From: Planctomycetota bacterium | GTDB lineage: Bacteria; Planctomycetota; Planctomycetia; Gemmatales; Gemmataceae | DNA length: 64,000 bases | Direction of reading: 5' to 3' | NCBI GenBank assembly: GCA_021413735.1 | Contig: JAIOPV010000095.1 | Location: 1 to 64,000 of the forward strand | Part shown: piece by piece, positions 1 through 7,556 of the stretch | Layout of the letters: each line of letters begins with the position of its first letter | How positions within the stretch are numbered: position 1 is the first letter of the stretch | The notes under the pieces: generated by a model | Told to the model about the DNA's origin: nothing | Databases searched by the model: none | What the model saw: only the letters and a program-made list of their open reading frames with translations | Made by a program: the position numbers and the translations under genes

Positions 1-240
1 CACCTGCCAGGCAAAGAGCATTTCGCCGTCGCGGAACTGATATGTCAGTGCCGCGACTCTGCTGAATTTGTTCAGAACGAAGTCTTCGACGACTTTACCG
101 CCGTCGGGTCGGATCGGATCGCCCGGCTTCGCGGGGTCGCCCCGCCGGCCGTCGCCGAACAGAGATGTGCCGAGGGTGACGAGGGTTGCGGCAACCCCCA
201 GCACCACCGGCAGCATTCTCAGGCGTTTCAGGAAGGTCAT
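1..240 (-). CDS. Secreted or membrane-anchored protein, N-terminal part only
   Basis: The reverse strand is open from an ATG at 240 to the left edge (80 codons), so only the N-terminus is in the window. It begins MTFLKRLRMLPVVLGVAATL: a basic start then a hydrophobic stretch over residues 9-25, which reads as a signal peptide or membrane anchor. A Gly/Pro/Asp-rich segment follows, then a segment containing VVEDFVLNKF and RVAALTYQFR that looks like the start of a folded domain. Codon use is GC-rich in third position, as in the neighbours. I do not recognise the family. The nearest gene on the other side is divergent, so the promoter should lie between 241 and 775. Confidence 0.6.
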   Translation of the reverse strand, partial: MTFLKRLRMLPVVLGVAATLVTLGTSLFGDGRRGDPAKPGDPIRPDGGKVVEDFVLNKFSRVAALTYQFRDGEMLFAWQV

Positions 241-775
241 ACCCTGCGCTCCTGCTGTAGGACGGAAGCGGTCGCTGACGCACCGTCCAGGTGAAAAACA
301 AATCGTGGCCTGATTGTACGACGAGGTCCCACACGGATGCCAGCCTGTTCCCTTAATCGTGCCAGACTCCCGTGGGCAAGTCTACACCGATGTAACGGTC
401 CACCCCGAGCGCCGTTGGTGGGTTAAACCGAACTGCGCTCCGGATAGTGGGTTACTCGCCATTCACCCGGCGAAATCCGCACAACCGGCCAGGAAATCTG
501 CGAGTGCATTAGGGGTTGTTAGTTACCAGTTGTGGCGATTGGCGCGAGTCGCAGGGAATTTCGGATGGTTCAGCCCGATTGCACTGGCCATTCCCCCTCC
601 CTTTCGTGTTGACTTCGAGAATAGGACAATCTACGCTAATTCATGCAGGATCGAAGGATTGTTCCGCTGGGGAGAGCCCCCAAAACAATCCCTCCAATCG
701 GCTTCGGGTGCTGGGCAAACCACTCTGGTGTGTTCGTTCGACCCGGATGCACGCCAACTCAGAGTATACCTGAGC
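241..775. other. Intergenic region between divergent genes
   Basis: About 535 bases separate the truncated reverse-strand gene from the coiled-coil gene. The forward frame stays open through here, but its translation is rich in Trp, Cys and Arg and unlike the Pro/Glu-rich protein that follows, so I read it as non-coding. It presumably holds two promoters. I see no repeat, hairpin or RNA gene in it. Confidence 0.4.
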
Positions 776-1867
776 ATGTTACCCTCAAACAATTCGCCTG
801 ATCCGCAGCCCTCGATGTCTGCTGCGGCGCTTCGTGCGAGGCTCCTTTCTTCGGGGCCGCCTGCGGCTCCAATGAACACCCCGAAGCCGGTTCAGCTTCC
901 GGAGCCAGAACCCGAAGAAGTGGAACCCGAACCGGAACCACTTCCGGTTCCAACGCCGAGGGCAGCGTCTCCGCAGGAATTGTTGAACCGATTGCGGATG
1001 CCGGGTAAGTCGGGGCCGCTTGGGCCACTCTCACGCCCAGCTCAGCCGCAGCCAGTTGCTCCGGTCGCCATGCCGGCGCCGCCACAAGCACGGCGGCCGG
1101 TTGCTCCGCAGTACAATCCCCCGCCGACGCCAGCTCCCAATTACCCCCCCGCGAATTACCCGCCGGGTTACGGCCCGCCTCAGGGAAATTACGCTCCGCC
1201 GCCGGAACAGAACATTGCGGGGGCGTTGAACCAACTCGCGGGAATTCAGGAGAACAATCGGTATCAGGACGAGGGACCGAACGCGGAAGTTCAACGGCTC
1301 AAGGGCGAGAACAAGGAACTGCGAAAGCTTCTCGACGAGATGAAGCATCTTCTTCAGGAAGCGAGCGAATCCGAGCAAAAGCTCGTGGAGAAGGAGAAGG
1401 AATTCGAGGTTGCCCTGGCGGAGAAAGAGGGTCAGATCGAGGAACTGACGACGCAATTGATGGGGATCGAGGATCAGATCGCCAAGGGTGAACTGGCACC
1501 TCCGCCGCCGGTCCCGAAGACCCGCACGGAACTGGAAGAGTGGGGCGACGAACTGGAAAAGGAAAACGCCAAACTCCAGCAGGATCGGAAGCGACTTCAG
1601 GAAGAGCGTCAGCAACTTCGCGAGGACGAGGAGGGGTTGGAAGCACAGATGCGTGAGATGGAAGTTTCGATGGCGAAGGAGCGTGCGTTGCTCGCTCGCC
1701 AAGAGACGGAATTGAAGCGGTTGAGTGCGGAAATTCAGCACGAGTTGGAACTGATGCAGCGTGGCGACGCGAACCTGCGACAGAGCATGGAGAAGTTCAA
1801 GCGTCAAGCTCAGGAAGTGATGACGAAGCCACCGGGTGGCGGTGGCGGTGGCGGCGGACGCCGATAA
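776..1867 (+). CDS. Proline-rich coiled-coil protein
   Basis: A protein of about 363 residues starting at ATG 776 (MLPSNNSPDP); an alternative ATG at 815 gives MSAAALRARL. Residues 1-165 are low complexity, rich in Pro, Glu-Pro and Pro-Ala, with stretches such as PEPEPEEVEPEPEP. Residues about 175-345 are charged heptad-like sequence (Glu, Lys, Leu, Gln), a long coiled coil. The end is a run of eight Gly followed by RR. No signal peptide or catalytic motif is visible. Such proteins often act as scaffolds, filament formers or tethers, but nothing here identifies the role. A strong hairpin follows the stop. Proteins like this are poorly conserved, so I give no family. Confidence 0.7.
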   Translation: MLPSNNSPDPQPSMSAAALRARLLSSGPPAAPMNTPKPVQLPEPEPEEVEPEPEPLPVPTPRAASPQELLNRLRMPGKSGPLGPLSRPAQPQPVAPVAMPAPPQARRPVAPQYNPPPTPAPNYPPANYPPGYGPPQGNYAPPPEQNIAGALNQLAGIQENNRYQDEGPNAEVQRLKGENKELRKLLDEMKHLLQEASESEQKLVEKEKEFEVALAEKEGQIEELTTQLMGIEDQIAKGELAPPPPVPKTRTELEEWGDELEKENAKLQQDRKRLQEERQQLREDEEGLEAQMREMEVSMAKERALLARQETELKRLSAEIQHELELMQRGDANLRQSMEKFKRQAQEVMTKPPGGGGGGGGRR

Positions 1868-1884
1868 GCAGATCAGCTTTGAGT

Positions 1885-1938
1885 TTTCGCCGCTTGCGGC
1901 GTAGCGATCTCTTGATCGCTACGCCGCAAGCGGCGAAA
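1885..1938. terminator. 25-bp perfect hairpin between convergent genes (GCCGCAAGCGGC repeat family)
   Basis: Arms 1885-1909 and 1914-1938 are perfectly complementary with a 4-base TCTT loop. It fills the gap between the coiled-coil gene and the convergent transporter gene whose stop starts at 1939, so it probably terminates both. Its core GCCGCAAGCGGC recurs at 6075-6088, 26327-26379 and 60495-60542, so it is also a dispersed repeat. Confidence 0.8.
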
Positions 1939-4329
1939 TCATTTGGCGGGTTGTGGTTCCTTGCGGGTTCCGACGTACACCAGAAACGCCGCGAGCAACG
2001 CGAACATCACGACCGATAGCACCTTCGACCAACCCACATCGTCGGGCTTCCACTCCATTTTGCCGGTTTTCGAGTCTACCTCCGCGAAGAGATGGAAACC
2101 GACGTTAATCAGCTCGTTGAACGCTTCCGGCATGAACGCGAAGAACGCAATGATCAGCCCGCACAGCGTTCCGCCCGCGATGTAACCGCTTGCGAGCAGC
2201 ACCCCGGGGCTCGTCTCCGACTCGGCATCCGACTTGGGCTTACCTCGTAGCTTGTCGGTCACCCACCGAACCATTCCACCGACGAAAATTGGCAGCGTCG
2301 AACCGAACGAGAGGTACATTCCGACGGCGACCGGCAACGCCGACACACCGCAGAACTCCAGAGCAACCGCGATCATCACACCGATGATGATGAGGGTCCA
2401 CTGGAGGGTGCCGCCGAGGATGCCCTCGATGATGTTGGCGAAGAGGAGCGGTTGGGGCGCTGTGAACTCCTTCGGCGCGTCCTTGTCGTTATCCATCGTC
2501 TTCGACGAACGCGAGATTTGCTGATACTTTCGGTAAATCGGGTTCCCGGCATCGTTCACGAGATATCGCCCAGCCGGAACGCCCTCGTACTGGCCGTCTC
2601 GAACGTGAACGATGCGGTACTCAGTAGTATCGGCCTTCCAGTCCGGTTCGTCGCGGTCATACGGTCGTCCTGGAGCTTCACGAGGCGAATCGTCTGGCAC
2701 TTCGATCACGACATTCCCAACGAACCCCTTCTTCGTGTAATGCACGCCGGCCGCGTTGAGGGCGAGCATGGTCAACCCGATGACGAGCGACGATGTGACT
2801 GCCCCAATGAGGATGGCCCACTGCTGTTTCGACGGCGTGGCACCGACGAGGAAACCCGTCTTCAGGTCTTGTGAAGTCGTGCCGCCGTTGCTCGAAGCGA
2901 TGCACACCACGGCTGCCACGGTTAATGCGGTGAGCATCGCAGACGGCCCGGTCTTTCCGAGGATCAGGAAGATGAGGCAGACGAGCAACAAAGTCGCGAT
3001 GGTCATGCCCGAGATGGGATTCGATGAACTGCCGACTTCGCCCGTGAGTCTGCTGGATACCGTCACGAACAGGAAGCCGAACAGTAGGATCATCACCGCA
3101 CCGACAAGCCCCTGGAATGTAAGCCCCAACCCGAGCGGTTTCACGAGCGTCAGCACCAGAACGAGTGCAAGACTGCCCCACAAGACGACGGTCATTGGCA
3201 TATCGTGATCGGTTCGTGCCGCGGTCGGTGCTCCGCCAGCCGCCCGGCTCGCACGGAGATCACGCAAGCCAGAACTGATCGACGCGAAGATCAGCGGAAG
3301 AGCGCGAAACATGCTGATGATGCCGCCCGCCGCGACCGCTCCCGCACCGATGAATCGCAGGTACTTCTTCCGTAGGTCGTCTGGCTCCATGTTCTTGATG
3401 AGGCCAGGGTCTGCATCGCGTGCCTTCGCAACGGCTGGCGTAACAAGTCCGCCAGCTACCGCGAGGTGTCCGGGTTCAGCCGAAACGGCACGGCTCGCAG
3501 GCGCGACGGGTTCGTCGAGCTTTGCGCCGAATGTCGCAATCGCTGGCCCGAGAACGAGGTACGACAGCACCGCTCCGGCTATCATCAAGCAGGCGATACG
3601 CGGCCCGATGAGGTAACCAACGCCGAGCAGTTCCGGAGCGAGTTCACCACGAACCTCCGCCCCATTGATGCCGGTTCGAGTGCCGGTCGCTTCGTTCTCG
3701 CGGTACAGATTGGTCGCGGGCTCGCTCGCCCACAGCTTCGTAGCTGCCGTCAAGAACTTGTAGACGAGTGCGATGCCGAAGCCGACGAACACCATCTTCG
3801 CGGTTGCCCCACCTTTCTCTCCGGCGACCAGCACCTCGGCACACGCCGTTCCTTCCGGGTAGATGAGCTTTCCGTGCTGCTTCACGATGAATGCCCGCCG
3901 CAGCGGAATCATCATCAGAATGCCAAGAATCGCGCCGAGAACCGACACGGTCATCACGCGAACGGGGTCCATCTCGAAGCCGAGCAGCAGCAGCGCTGGC
4001 ATCGTGACGCCAACGCCGAACGCGATGCTTTCGCCGGCACTGCCGGCTGTCTGCACGATGTTGTTTTCGAGGATGGTCGTCTTGCGAACCTTGAACGCCT
4101 TCGAGATGGCCCGGAACAACGTGATCGACAGCACGGCGATCGGCACCGACGCCGAGACAGTGAGCCCGACTTTCAGCACGAGGTACAGCGACGACGCCCC
4201 GAAGATGATGCCGAGGACCGTTCCCGCGAGCACTGCCGGCCAGGTGAATTCGTGTGGCGATTCGCTCGCCGGAACGAACGGCTGATGCGGCGGCGGCTCG
4301 GTTGATTCGGTCGTCTTCGCTTCCGACAT
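1939..4329 (-). CDS. OPT family oligopeptide transporter
   Basis: A 796-residue polytopic membrane protein, predicted inner-membrane importer of small peptides or peptide-like metal chelates. After a hydrophilic N-terminus comes PHEFTWPAVLAGTVLGIIFG, the typical opening of bacterial OPT proteins, and then many hydrophobic segments. A soluble stretch of about 95 residues (roughly 535-630, containing VPAGRYLVNDAGNPIYRK) interrupts the membrane segments, as in the longer OPT proteins. The last helices end near GTRKEPQPAK. The start is ATG at 4327-4329, with no strong ribosome site. It stands alone: convergent with the coiled-coil gene and divergent from the next gene. The substrate cannot be told from sequence. 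Confidence 0.9.
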   Translation of the reverse strand: MSEAKTTESTEPPPHQPFVPASESPHEFTWPAVLAGTVLGIIFGASSLYLVLKVGLTVSASVPIAVLSITLFRAISKAFKVRKTTILENNIVQTAGSAGESIAFGVGVTMPALLLLGFEMDPVRVMTVSVLGAILGILMMIPLRRAFIVKQHGKLIYPEGTACAEVLVAGEKGGATAKMVFVGFGIALVYKFLTAATKLWASEPATNLYRENEATGTRTGINGAEVRGELAPELLGVGYLIGPRIACLMIAGAVLSYLVLGPAIATFGAKLDEPVAPASRAVSAEPGHLAVAGGLVTPAVAKARDADPGLIKNMEPDDLRKKYLRFIGAGAVAAGGIISMFRALPLIFASISSGLRDLRASRAAGGAPTAARTDHDMPMTVVLWGSLALVLVLTLVKPLGLGLTFQGLVGAVMILLFGFLFVTVSSRLTGEVGSSSNPISGMTIATLLLVCLIFLILGKTGPSAMLTALTVAAVVCIASSNGGTTSQDLKTGFLVGATPSKQQWAILIGAVTSSLVIGLTMLALNAAGVHYTKKGFVGNVVIEVPDDSPREAPGRPYDRDEPDWKADTTEYRIVHVRDGQYEGVPAGRYLVNDAGNPIYRKYQQISRSSKTMDNDKDAPKEFTAPQPLLFANIIEGILGGTLQWTLIIIGVMIAVALEFCGVSALPVAVGMYLSFGSTLPIFVGGMVRWVTDKLRGKPKSDAESETSPGVLLASGYIAGGTLCGLIIAFFAFMPEAFNELINVGFHLFAEVDSKTGKMEWKPDDVGWSKVLSVVMFALLAAFLVYVGTRKEPQPAK

Positions 4330-4444
4330 GGCTTGGCTCGGTTTGAGTTCGGGTGCGAGCAGATAGAATCATCGTGAACCACGTCGAAGGCAAGAGCCGA
4401 CGCCATGGTTCCCTGTCCCAACCTCATTCCACTTGGAGGTTCCG

Positions 4445-4858
4445 ATGCGTCTCCGTTTGCTGATCGCTGTTCCCGTGCTGGCCGTGATGTTGTCGCTTGC
4501 TCAGAACGTGCGAGCCGAGGACGAGCATCCCGTTGTGAAACTGGTGAAGAGCAAAGTGAAGGATGTGAAGAAGCCGTTCTCGCTGATCGTCGAGTTCAAG
4601 GTGAAGGCCGGTAAGGAAAAGGAAGCGACTGAAGCGTTCGCACCGTGCCTGATCGCGACGCGGAAGGAGCCGGGCTGCGTGGTGTACTTCCTGAACCGCG
4701 ACCCAGATCATCCCGAAATGTTCATCATGTACGAGCAGTTCAAGAGCGTCGATGCGTTGGCAGCGCACCTGAAGGAAAAGCACACTCAGACGTTGTTGAA
4801 GACGCTCGGCGAGTTGGGTGACGGCGAACCGAAACTGAAGATCTTGATTCCGGAGTGA
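4445..4858 (+). CDS. Exported antibiotic biosynthesis monooxygenase (ABM)-fold protein
   Basis: A 137-residue protein. ATG 4445 is chosen because a GGAGG lies at 4436-4440 at normal spacing, and the protein then opens with a clean signal peptide (MRLRLLIAVPVLAVMLSLAQ, cleavage near VRA-ED). The mature part has the ABM ferredoxin-like pattern: a strand SLIVEFKVKAGKE, a helix with EATEAFAPCL, the strand EPGCVVYFLNRDP and the typical MFIMYEQFKSVDALAAHLK followed by KHTQTLL. ABM proteins are small dimers that oxidise quinones or degrade haem, but most exported ones are uncharacterised. It is followed by a hairpin and the convergent aldo/keto reductase gene. Confidence 0.85.
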   Translation: MRLRLLIAVPVLAVMLSLAQNVRAEDEHPVVKLVKSKVKDVKKPFSLIVEFKVKAGKEKEATEAFAPCLIATRKEPGCVVYFLNRDPDHPEMFIMYEQFKSVDALAAHLKEKHTQTLLKTLGELGDGEPKLKILIPE

Positions 4859-4871
4859 GTGGTATCCGTCC

Positions 4872-4925
4872 GAGCCCGAGCGCCAAGCGAGGGTTAAGCC
4901 TAACTCTCGCTTGGCGCTCGGGCTC
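4872..4925. terminator. 25-bp inverted repeat between convergent genes
   Basis: Arms 4872-4896 and 4901-4925 match at 24 of 25 positions around a 4-base loop. It lies 13 bases after the ABM gene stop and before the convergent aldo/keto reductase stop. There is no U-run, so it may be a repeat that serves as a two-way terminator. The core CCCGAGCGCCAAGCGAG is not seen elsewhere in the window. Confidence 0.7.
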
Positions 4926-4950
4926 AGACCGAATCACTGACAACTCCCTC

Positions 4951-5982
4951 TCACATCGGTGGTGGTTCGTCGAAGCCGTGCTGCTTGCGGTGGTACGGGC
5001 CGTCGAAGTCGATCGTTGACTTGAACCGCTCGTGCCGACCGTCGCCCGCGTGCGGCTTCACCTTCGCCAACAACTTCTGCAGTTCGTCACCCTCAAGTGG
5101 CTTGAAGTTTCTCGCGATGGCGATGTTCTTCTTCAGCACGTCCATTGAGTCCATACCGCTGACGACCGATGCCACATCCTGCGACATCGCGAAGCGAATG
5201 CACTCCTCGGCCGTTGCAACGCCATCCTTCACGATCTTGCCCTTGCCGCCGCCGAGCGACTTCATGCCGATCACGGCCGTGCCCTGCTTCTTCGCGGCTG
5301 GGATCACTTGTTTCGCGAAGCTGCGGTAGAAGTGATCGCAGACGTTGATCGGGCACTGCACCGTGTCCCACTTGTGAACCGGCATCATCTGCAAATGAAT
5401 GTGTGGCGACTTGTGCCCCGTGAAGCCGACGAACCGCACCTTGCCTTCCTTCTGAATCTTCAGCAACTCCGCGAGCCCGCCCTGCTCGATCACCCATTCC
5501 GGGTCGTTGTCCCAGTTGATCTCGTGCATCTGCATCAGGTCGATCACGTCCGTCTGAAGACGCTTCAGGCTCTCGTCGATCTGCTTGCGCAGTTCAGGCC
5601 CCTTTCGTGAGCAAACCTTCGTCATGAGCACCACTTTCTTGCGCCACTTCCCGCCGTCTGCCGCGAGGGCTTTGCCCATGATCTCTTCGCTGCCGCCGTC
5701 GTGGTAGTCCCAGCAGTTGTCGAAGAACGTGACTCCTTCGTCGATCGCCGTGTGCATGATCTTCACCGCTTCGGCCTTATCTTTCACGTCGCCAATGTGC
5801 CAGCCGCCAAGGCACAGAATCGAGACGTTCACTCCGGTCTTGCCGAGTGGCCGTGTGGGAATGCCTTCGCCGGGTTTCTTCTCTTCTGCGGAGATGCTGC
5901 CCCCGAGAGTTGCGGCAGCGGTCGCAGCAACGCCAGCTTGAAGGAATTCGCGGCGAGATTCGTCGATGGGAAGGTCGCTCAT
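4951..5982 (-). CDS. Tat-exported aldo/keto reductase
   Basis: A 343-residue NADPH-dependent oxidoreductase of the AKR superfamily. ATG at 5980-5982 gives MSDLPIDESRREFLQAGVAA, a twin-arginine-like leader, with GGAG about 10 bases upstream. The reductase domain runs from about residue 43. Catalytic residues are visible as Asp/Tyr in FFDNCWDYHDGG, Lys in VVLMTKVCSRKG and His in DLMQMHEINW. The C-terminal cofactor part contains AVIGMKSLGGGKGK and a short His-rich tail. The family reduces carbonyls to alcohols; planctomycetes carry many exported copies of unknown substrate. The gene is convergent with the ABM gene; the WD40 gene upstream is about 100 bases away on the same strand. Confidence 0.88.
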   Translation of the reverse strand: MSDLPIDESRREFLQAGVAATAAATLGGSISAEEKKPGEGIPTRPLGKTGVNVSILCLGGWHIGDVKDKAEAVKIMHTAIDEGVTFFDNCWDYHDGGSEEIMGKALAADGGKWRKKVVLMTKVCSRKGPELRKQIDESLKRLQTDVIDLMQMHEINWDNDPEWVIEQGGLAELLKIQKEGKVRFVGFTGHKSPHIHLQMMPVHKWDTVQCPINVCDHFYRSFAKQVIPAAKKQGTAVIGMKSLGGGKGKIVKDGVATAEECIRFAMSQDVASVVSGMDSMDVLKKNIAIARNFKPLEGDELQKLLAKVKPHAGDGRHERFKSTIDFDGPYHRKQHGFDEPPPM

Positions 5983-6074
5983 GGTAGTTGCTCCGTCGGG
6001 CGAGGTGAAACGACGAAAGCGAGCATACCGCGCGCCGCGGGCAAAAGAAACAAGCCAACACGATACGTTTGCGA

Positions 6075-6088
6075 AGCCGCAAGCGGCT
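6075..6088. repeat. Short copy of the GCCGCAAGCGGC palindrome
   Basis: AGCCGCAAGCGGCT is a 6-bp hairpin that overlaps the stop codon of the WD40 gene (6087-6089). It is preceded by TGCGA, as in the copy at 26327-26346. It looks like a half element of the repeat family at 1885-1938. Confidence 0.55.
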
Positions 6089-7043
6089 ACTCCGCGTCCC
6101 AGATGACGATCTGCCCCTGGTCGCTGCCTGCTGCGATGCGAAGGCCGTCCGGCGCGAAGGTGATGTTCAGCAGCCGGCCAATCTTCCAGGTGAAGGTCGT
6201 GCGTTCCTGCCACGTCTGGGCATCCCAGATGCGGACCGTTTCGTCGTTGCTGACCGTCGCCAGGAATCGACTGTCGTCGGTGAACGATAACCCCTGAAAG
6301 TGCTTCGTCCCGCGCTTGTGCAACGCGACCTCACGGTTGGTCGTGAGATCCCAAATTCGCAAGCGTGGCCCGGCAGTTCCCGCGAGAAAGCGACCATCGG
6401 GCGAGAACGCGAGATGCGTCACCGCTTGCTGCCAGCCGTCGATCGTCTGCACAATCTCCCCACCGGGGAAGTTGCGGATGTGAACGAGGTATTCGTAGTC
6501 GTTCACCGTGAATTGAAACCCCGGCAACATCCCGATGCGTCGGATTCGGTCGCCGACATTCGCCATGTGTCCCGAGGCGACGAACTTGCTGTCGCGGCTG
6601 AAGGCAACGCCGCCAGTGGTGTTTTGAGTGCCCGGCATCTCTGGGAGCAGTTCCCAGTCCGTCGTGTTGCGAATCATGAGCCCGGCACCAGCCGTCCAGT
6701 TGGTCGAGCGTGTTTGATTGACTTCAGCCAGGTAGTCGCAGCCGGGAGATGTCTTGATGCGGCGACCCCACGGGCTGCCGTGCGAGATGAGATGCCACTT
6801 GTCTTCTGTGAGGTTCCACCAGCGAAGGTGGATGCCCGCGAAGGCAATGCGATCTTCAGCGAAATAGGTGAGATCGAACCCCGACGACGTTTCCTCGACG
6901 GGTGCTGAGCGTCGAACTTCGCCCGTGGCGAGATCCCAGACGCGAATGAGGCCATCGCCGCAGACAGCCGCGAGTTCGTTGCCGCTCGGAGCGAAGGCGA
7001 TCGCGTAGATGCGTTTCTTCTTCTTGATCGAGAGCGTTTGCAT
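6087..7043 (-). CDS. WD40 repeat protein
   Basis: A 318-residue beta-propeller. ATG at 7041-7043 (MQTLSIKKKKRIYAIAFAPS) is preferred over upstream in-frame starts because the first blade begins at once and a GGGTGG lies just before it. Blades are visible as repeating units of the type AFAPSGNELAAVCGDGLIRV, ending in W-D: LIRVWDLATG near the start, LRIWDLTTN, VRIWDAQTW and IVIWDAE at the extreme C-terminus. No signal peptide and no extra domain. Such propellers are protein-interaction platforms. It is the last gene of a reverse-strand run after recN and a small membrane protein, 17 bases from the latter. The partner is unknown. Confidence 0.85.
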   Translation of the reverse strand: MQTLSIKKKKRIYAIAFAPSGNELAAVCGDGLIRVWDLATGEVRRSAPVEETSSGFDLTYFAEDRIAFAGIHLRWWNLTEDKWHLISHGSPWGRRIKTSPGCDYLAEVNQTRSTNWTAGAGLMIRNTTDWELLPEMPGTQNTTGGVAFSRDSKFVASGHMANVGDRIRRIGMLPGFQFTVNDYEYLVHIRNFPGGEIVQTIDGWQQAVTHLAFSPDGRFLAGTAGPRLRIWDLTTNREVALHKRGTKHFQGLSFTDDSRFLATVSNDETVRIWDAQTWQERTTFTWKIGRLLNITFAPDGLRIAAGSDQGQIVIWDAE

Positions 7044-7060
7044 TGCCACCCTCTGTGCGA

Positions 7061-7534
7061 TCAGACGATTCCCAGCAGGGCTCTTAATTCCGCAGCACGC
7101 TCCGGTGTGGCGCGAGTTCGTCGGTAACTCTGCCAGAGCAGAAAGCCACCCCCGGCTGAGAGCGCGAATGCCCAGGCCATAGTCGAATTCCACCAAACTG
7201 GCTGGGGCTCTTTGTCAAGAAAGAAGCCCAACCCAAAAATGACTAGCAACGCCGAAGCGATTCCATGAATCGGCCACAGGAGCGTGCGGATATAGGTCAT
7301 CAGGACTGATTTCCAACTAAAGGGAACACGAACACCGTTCACACTCCCATCAGAGGTAGTCGGCAAGCCTGTTACGGTTTGGATAAGGAAGCCCGCCGAT
7401 ACCAACTCCTTGCGTTCCACGACCGCCCAGGAGTCTAGCGGAAGAATCGGAATCCCAAGGCACACAAAACGGGTCGCAACGTGGCACACACCCGGAACCT
7501 GATCGACCATCCCGAACAAACCGGCACCAATCAT
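7061..7534 (-). CDS. Small membrane protein of unknown function
   Basis: A 157-residue protein starting at ATG 7532-7534, with GAGGAG upstream. The first 60 residues (MIGAGLFGMVDQVPGVCHVA, then IPILPLDSWAVVE) look like a small beta-rich cytosolic region. Two hydrophobic segments follow: SALLVIFGLGFFLD (about 94-107) and STMAWAFALSAGGGFLLW (about 116-133). An Arg/Ala-rich tail ends it. It lies between recN (22 bases upstream) and the WD40 gene (17 bases downstream), so the three are probably co-transcribed. Third-position GC is lower than in the flanking genes. I do not know a function; similar short proteins occur in other Gemmata-type genomes. Confidence 0.75.
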   Translation of the reverse strand: MIGAGLFGMVDQVPGVCHVATRFVCLGIPILPLDSWAVVERKELVSAGFLIQTVTGLPTTSDGSVNGVRVPFSWKSVLMTYIRTLLWPIHGIASALLVIFGLGFFLDKEPQPVWWNSTMAWAFALSAGGGFLLWQSYRRTRATPERAAELRALLGIV

Positions 7535-7556
7535 CGGACGCTCCTCGGTGGGTGGA

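Noticed and set aside
314-775. N-terminal extension of the coiled-coil protein back to a TTG at 314
   Set aside because: The extra 154 residues are Trp/Cys/Arg-rich and unlike the rest of the protein, and the start codon is weak. Treated as non-coding.
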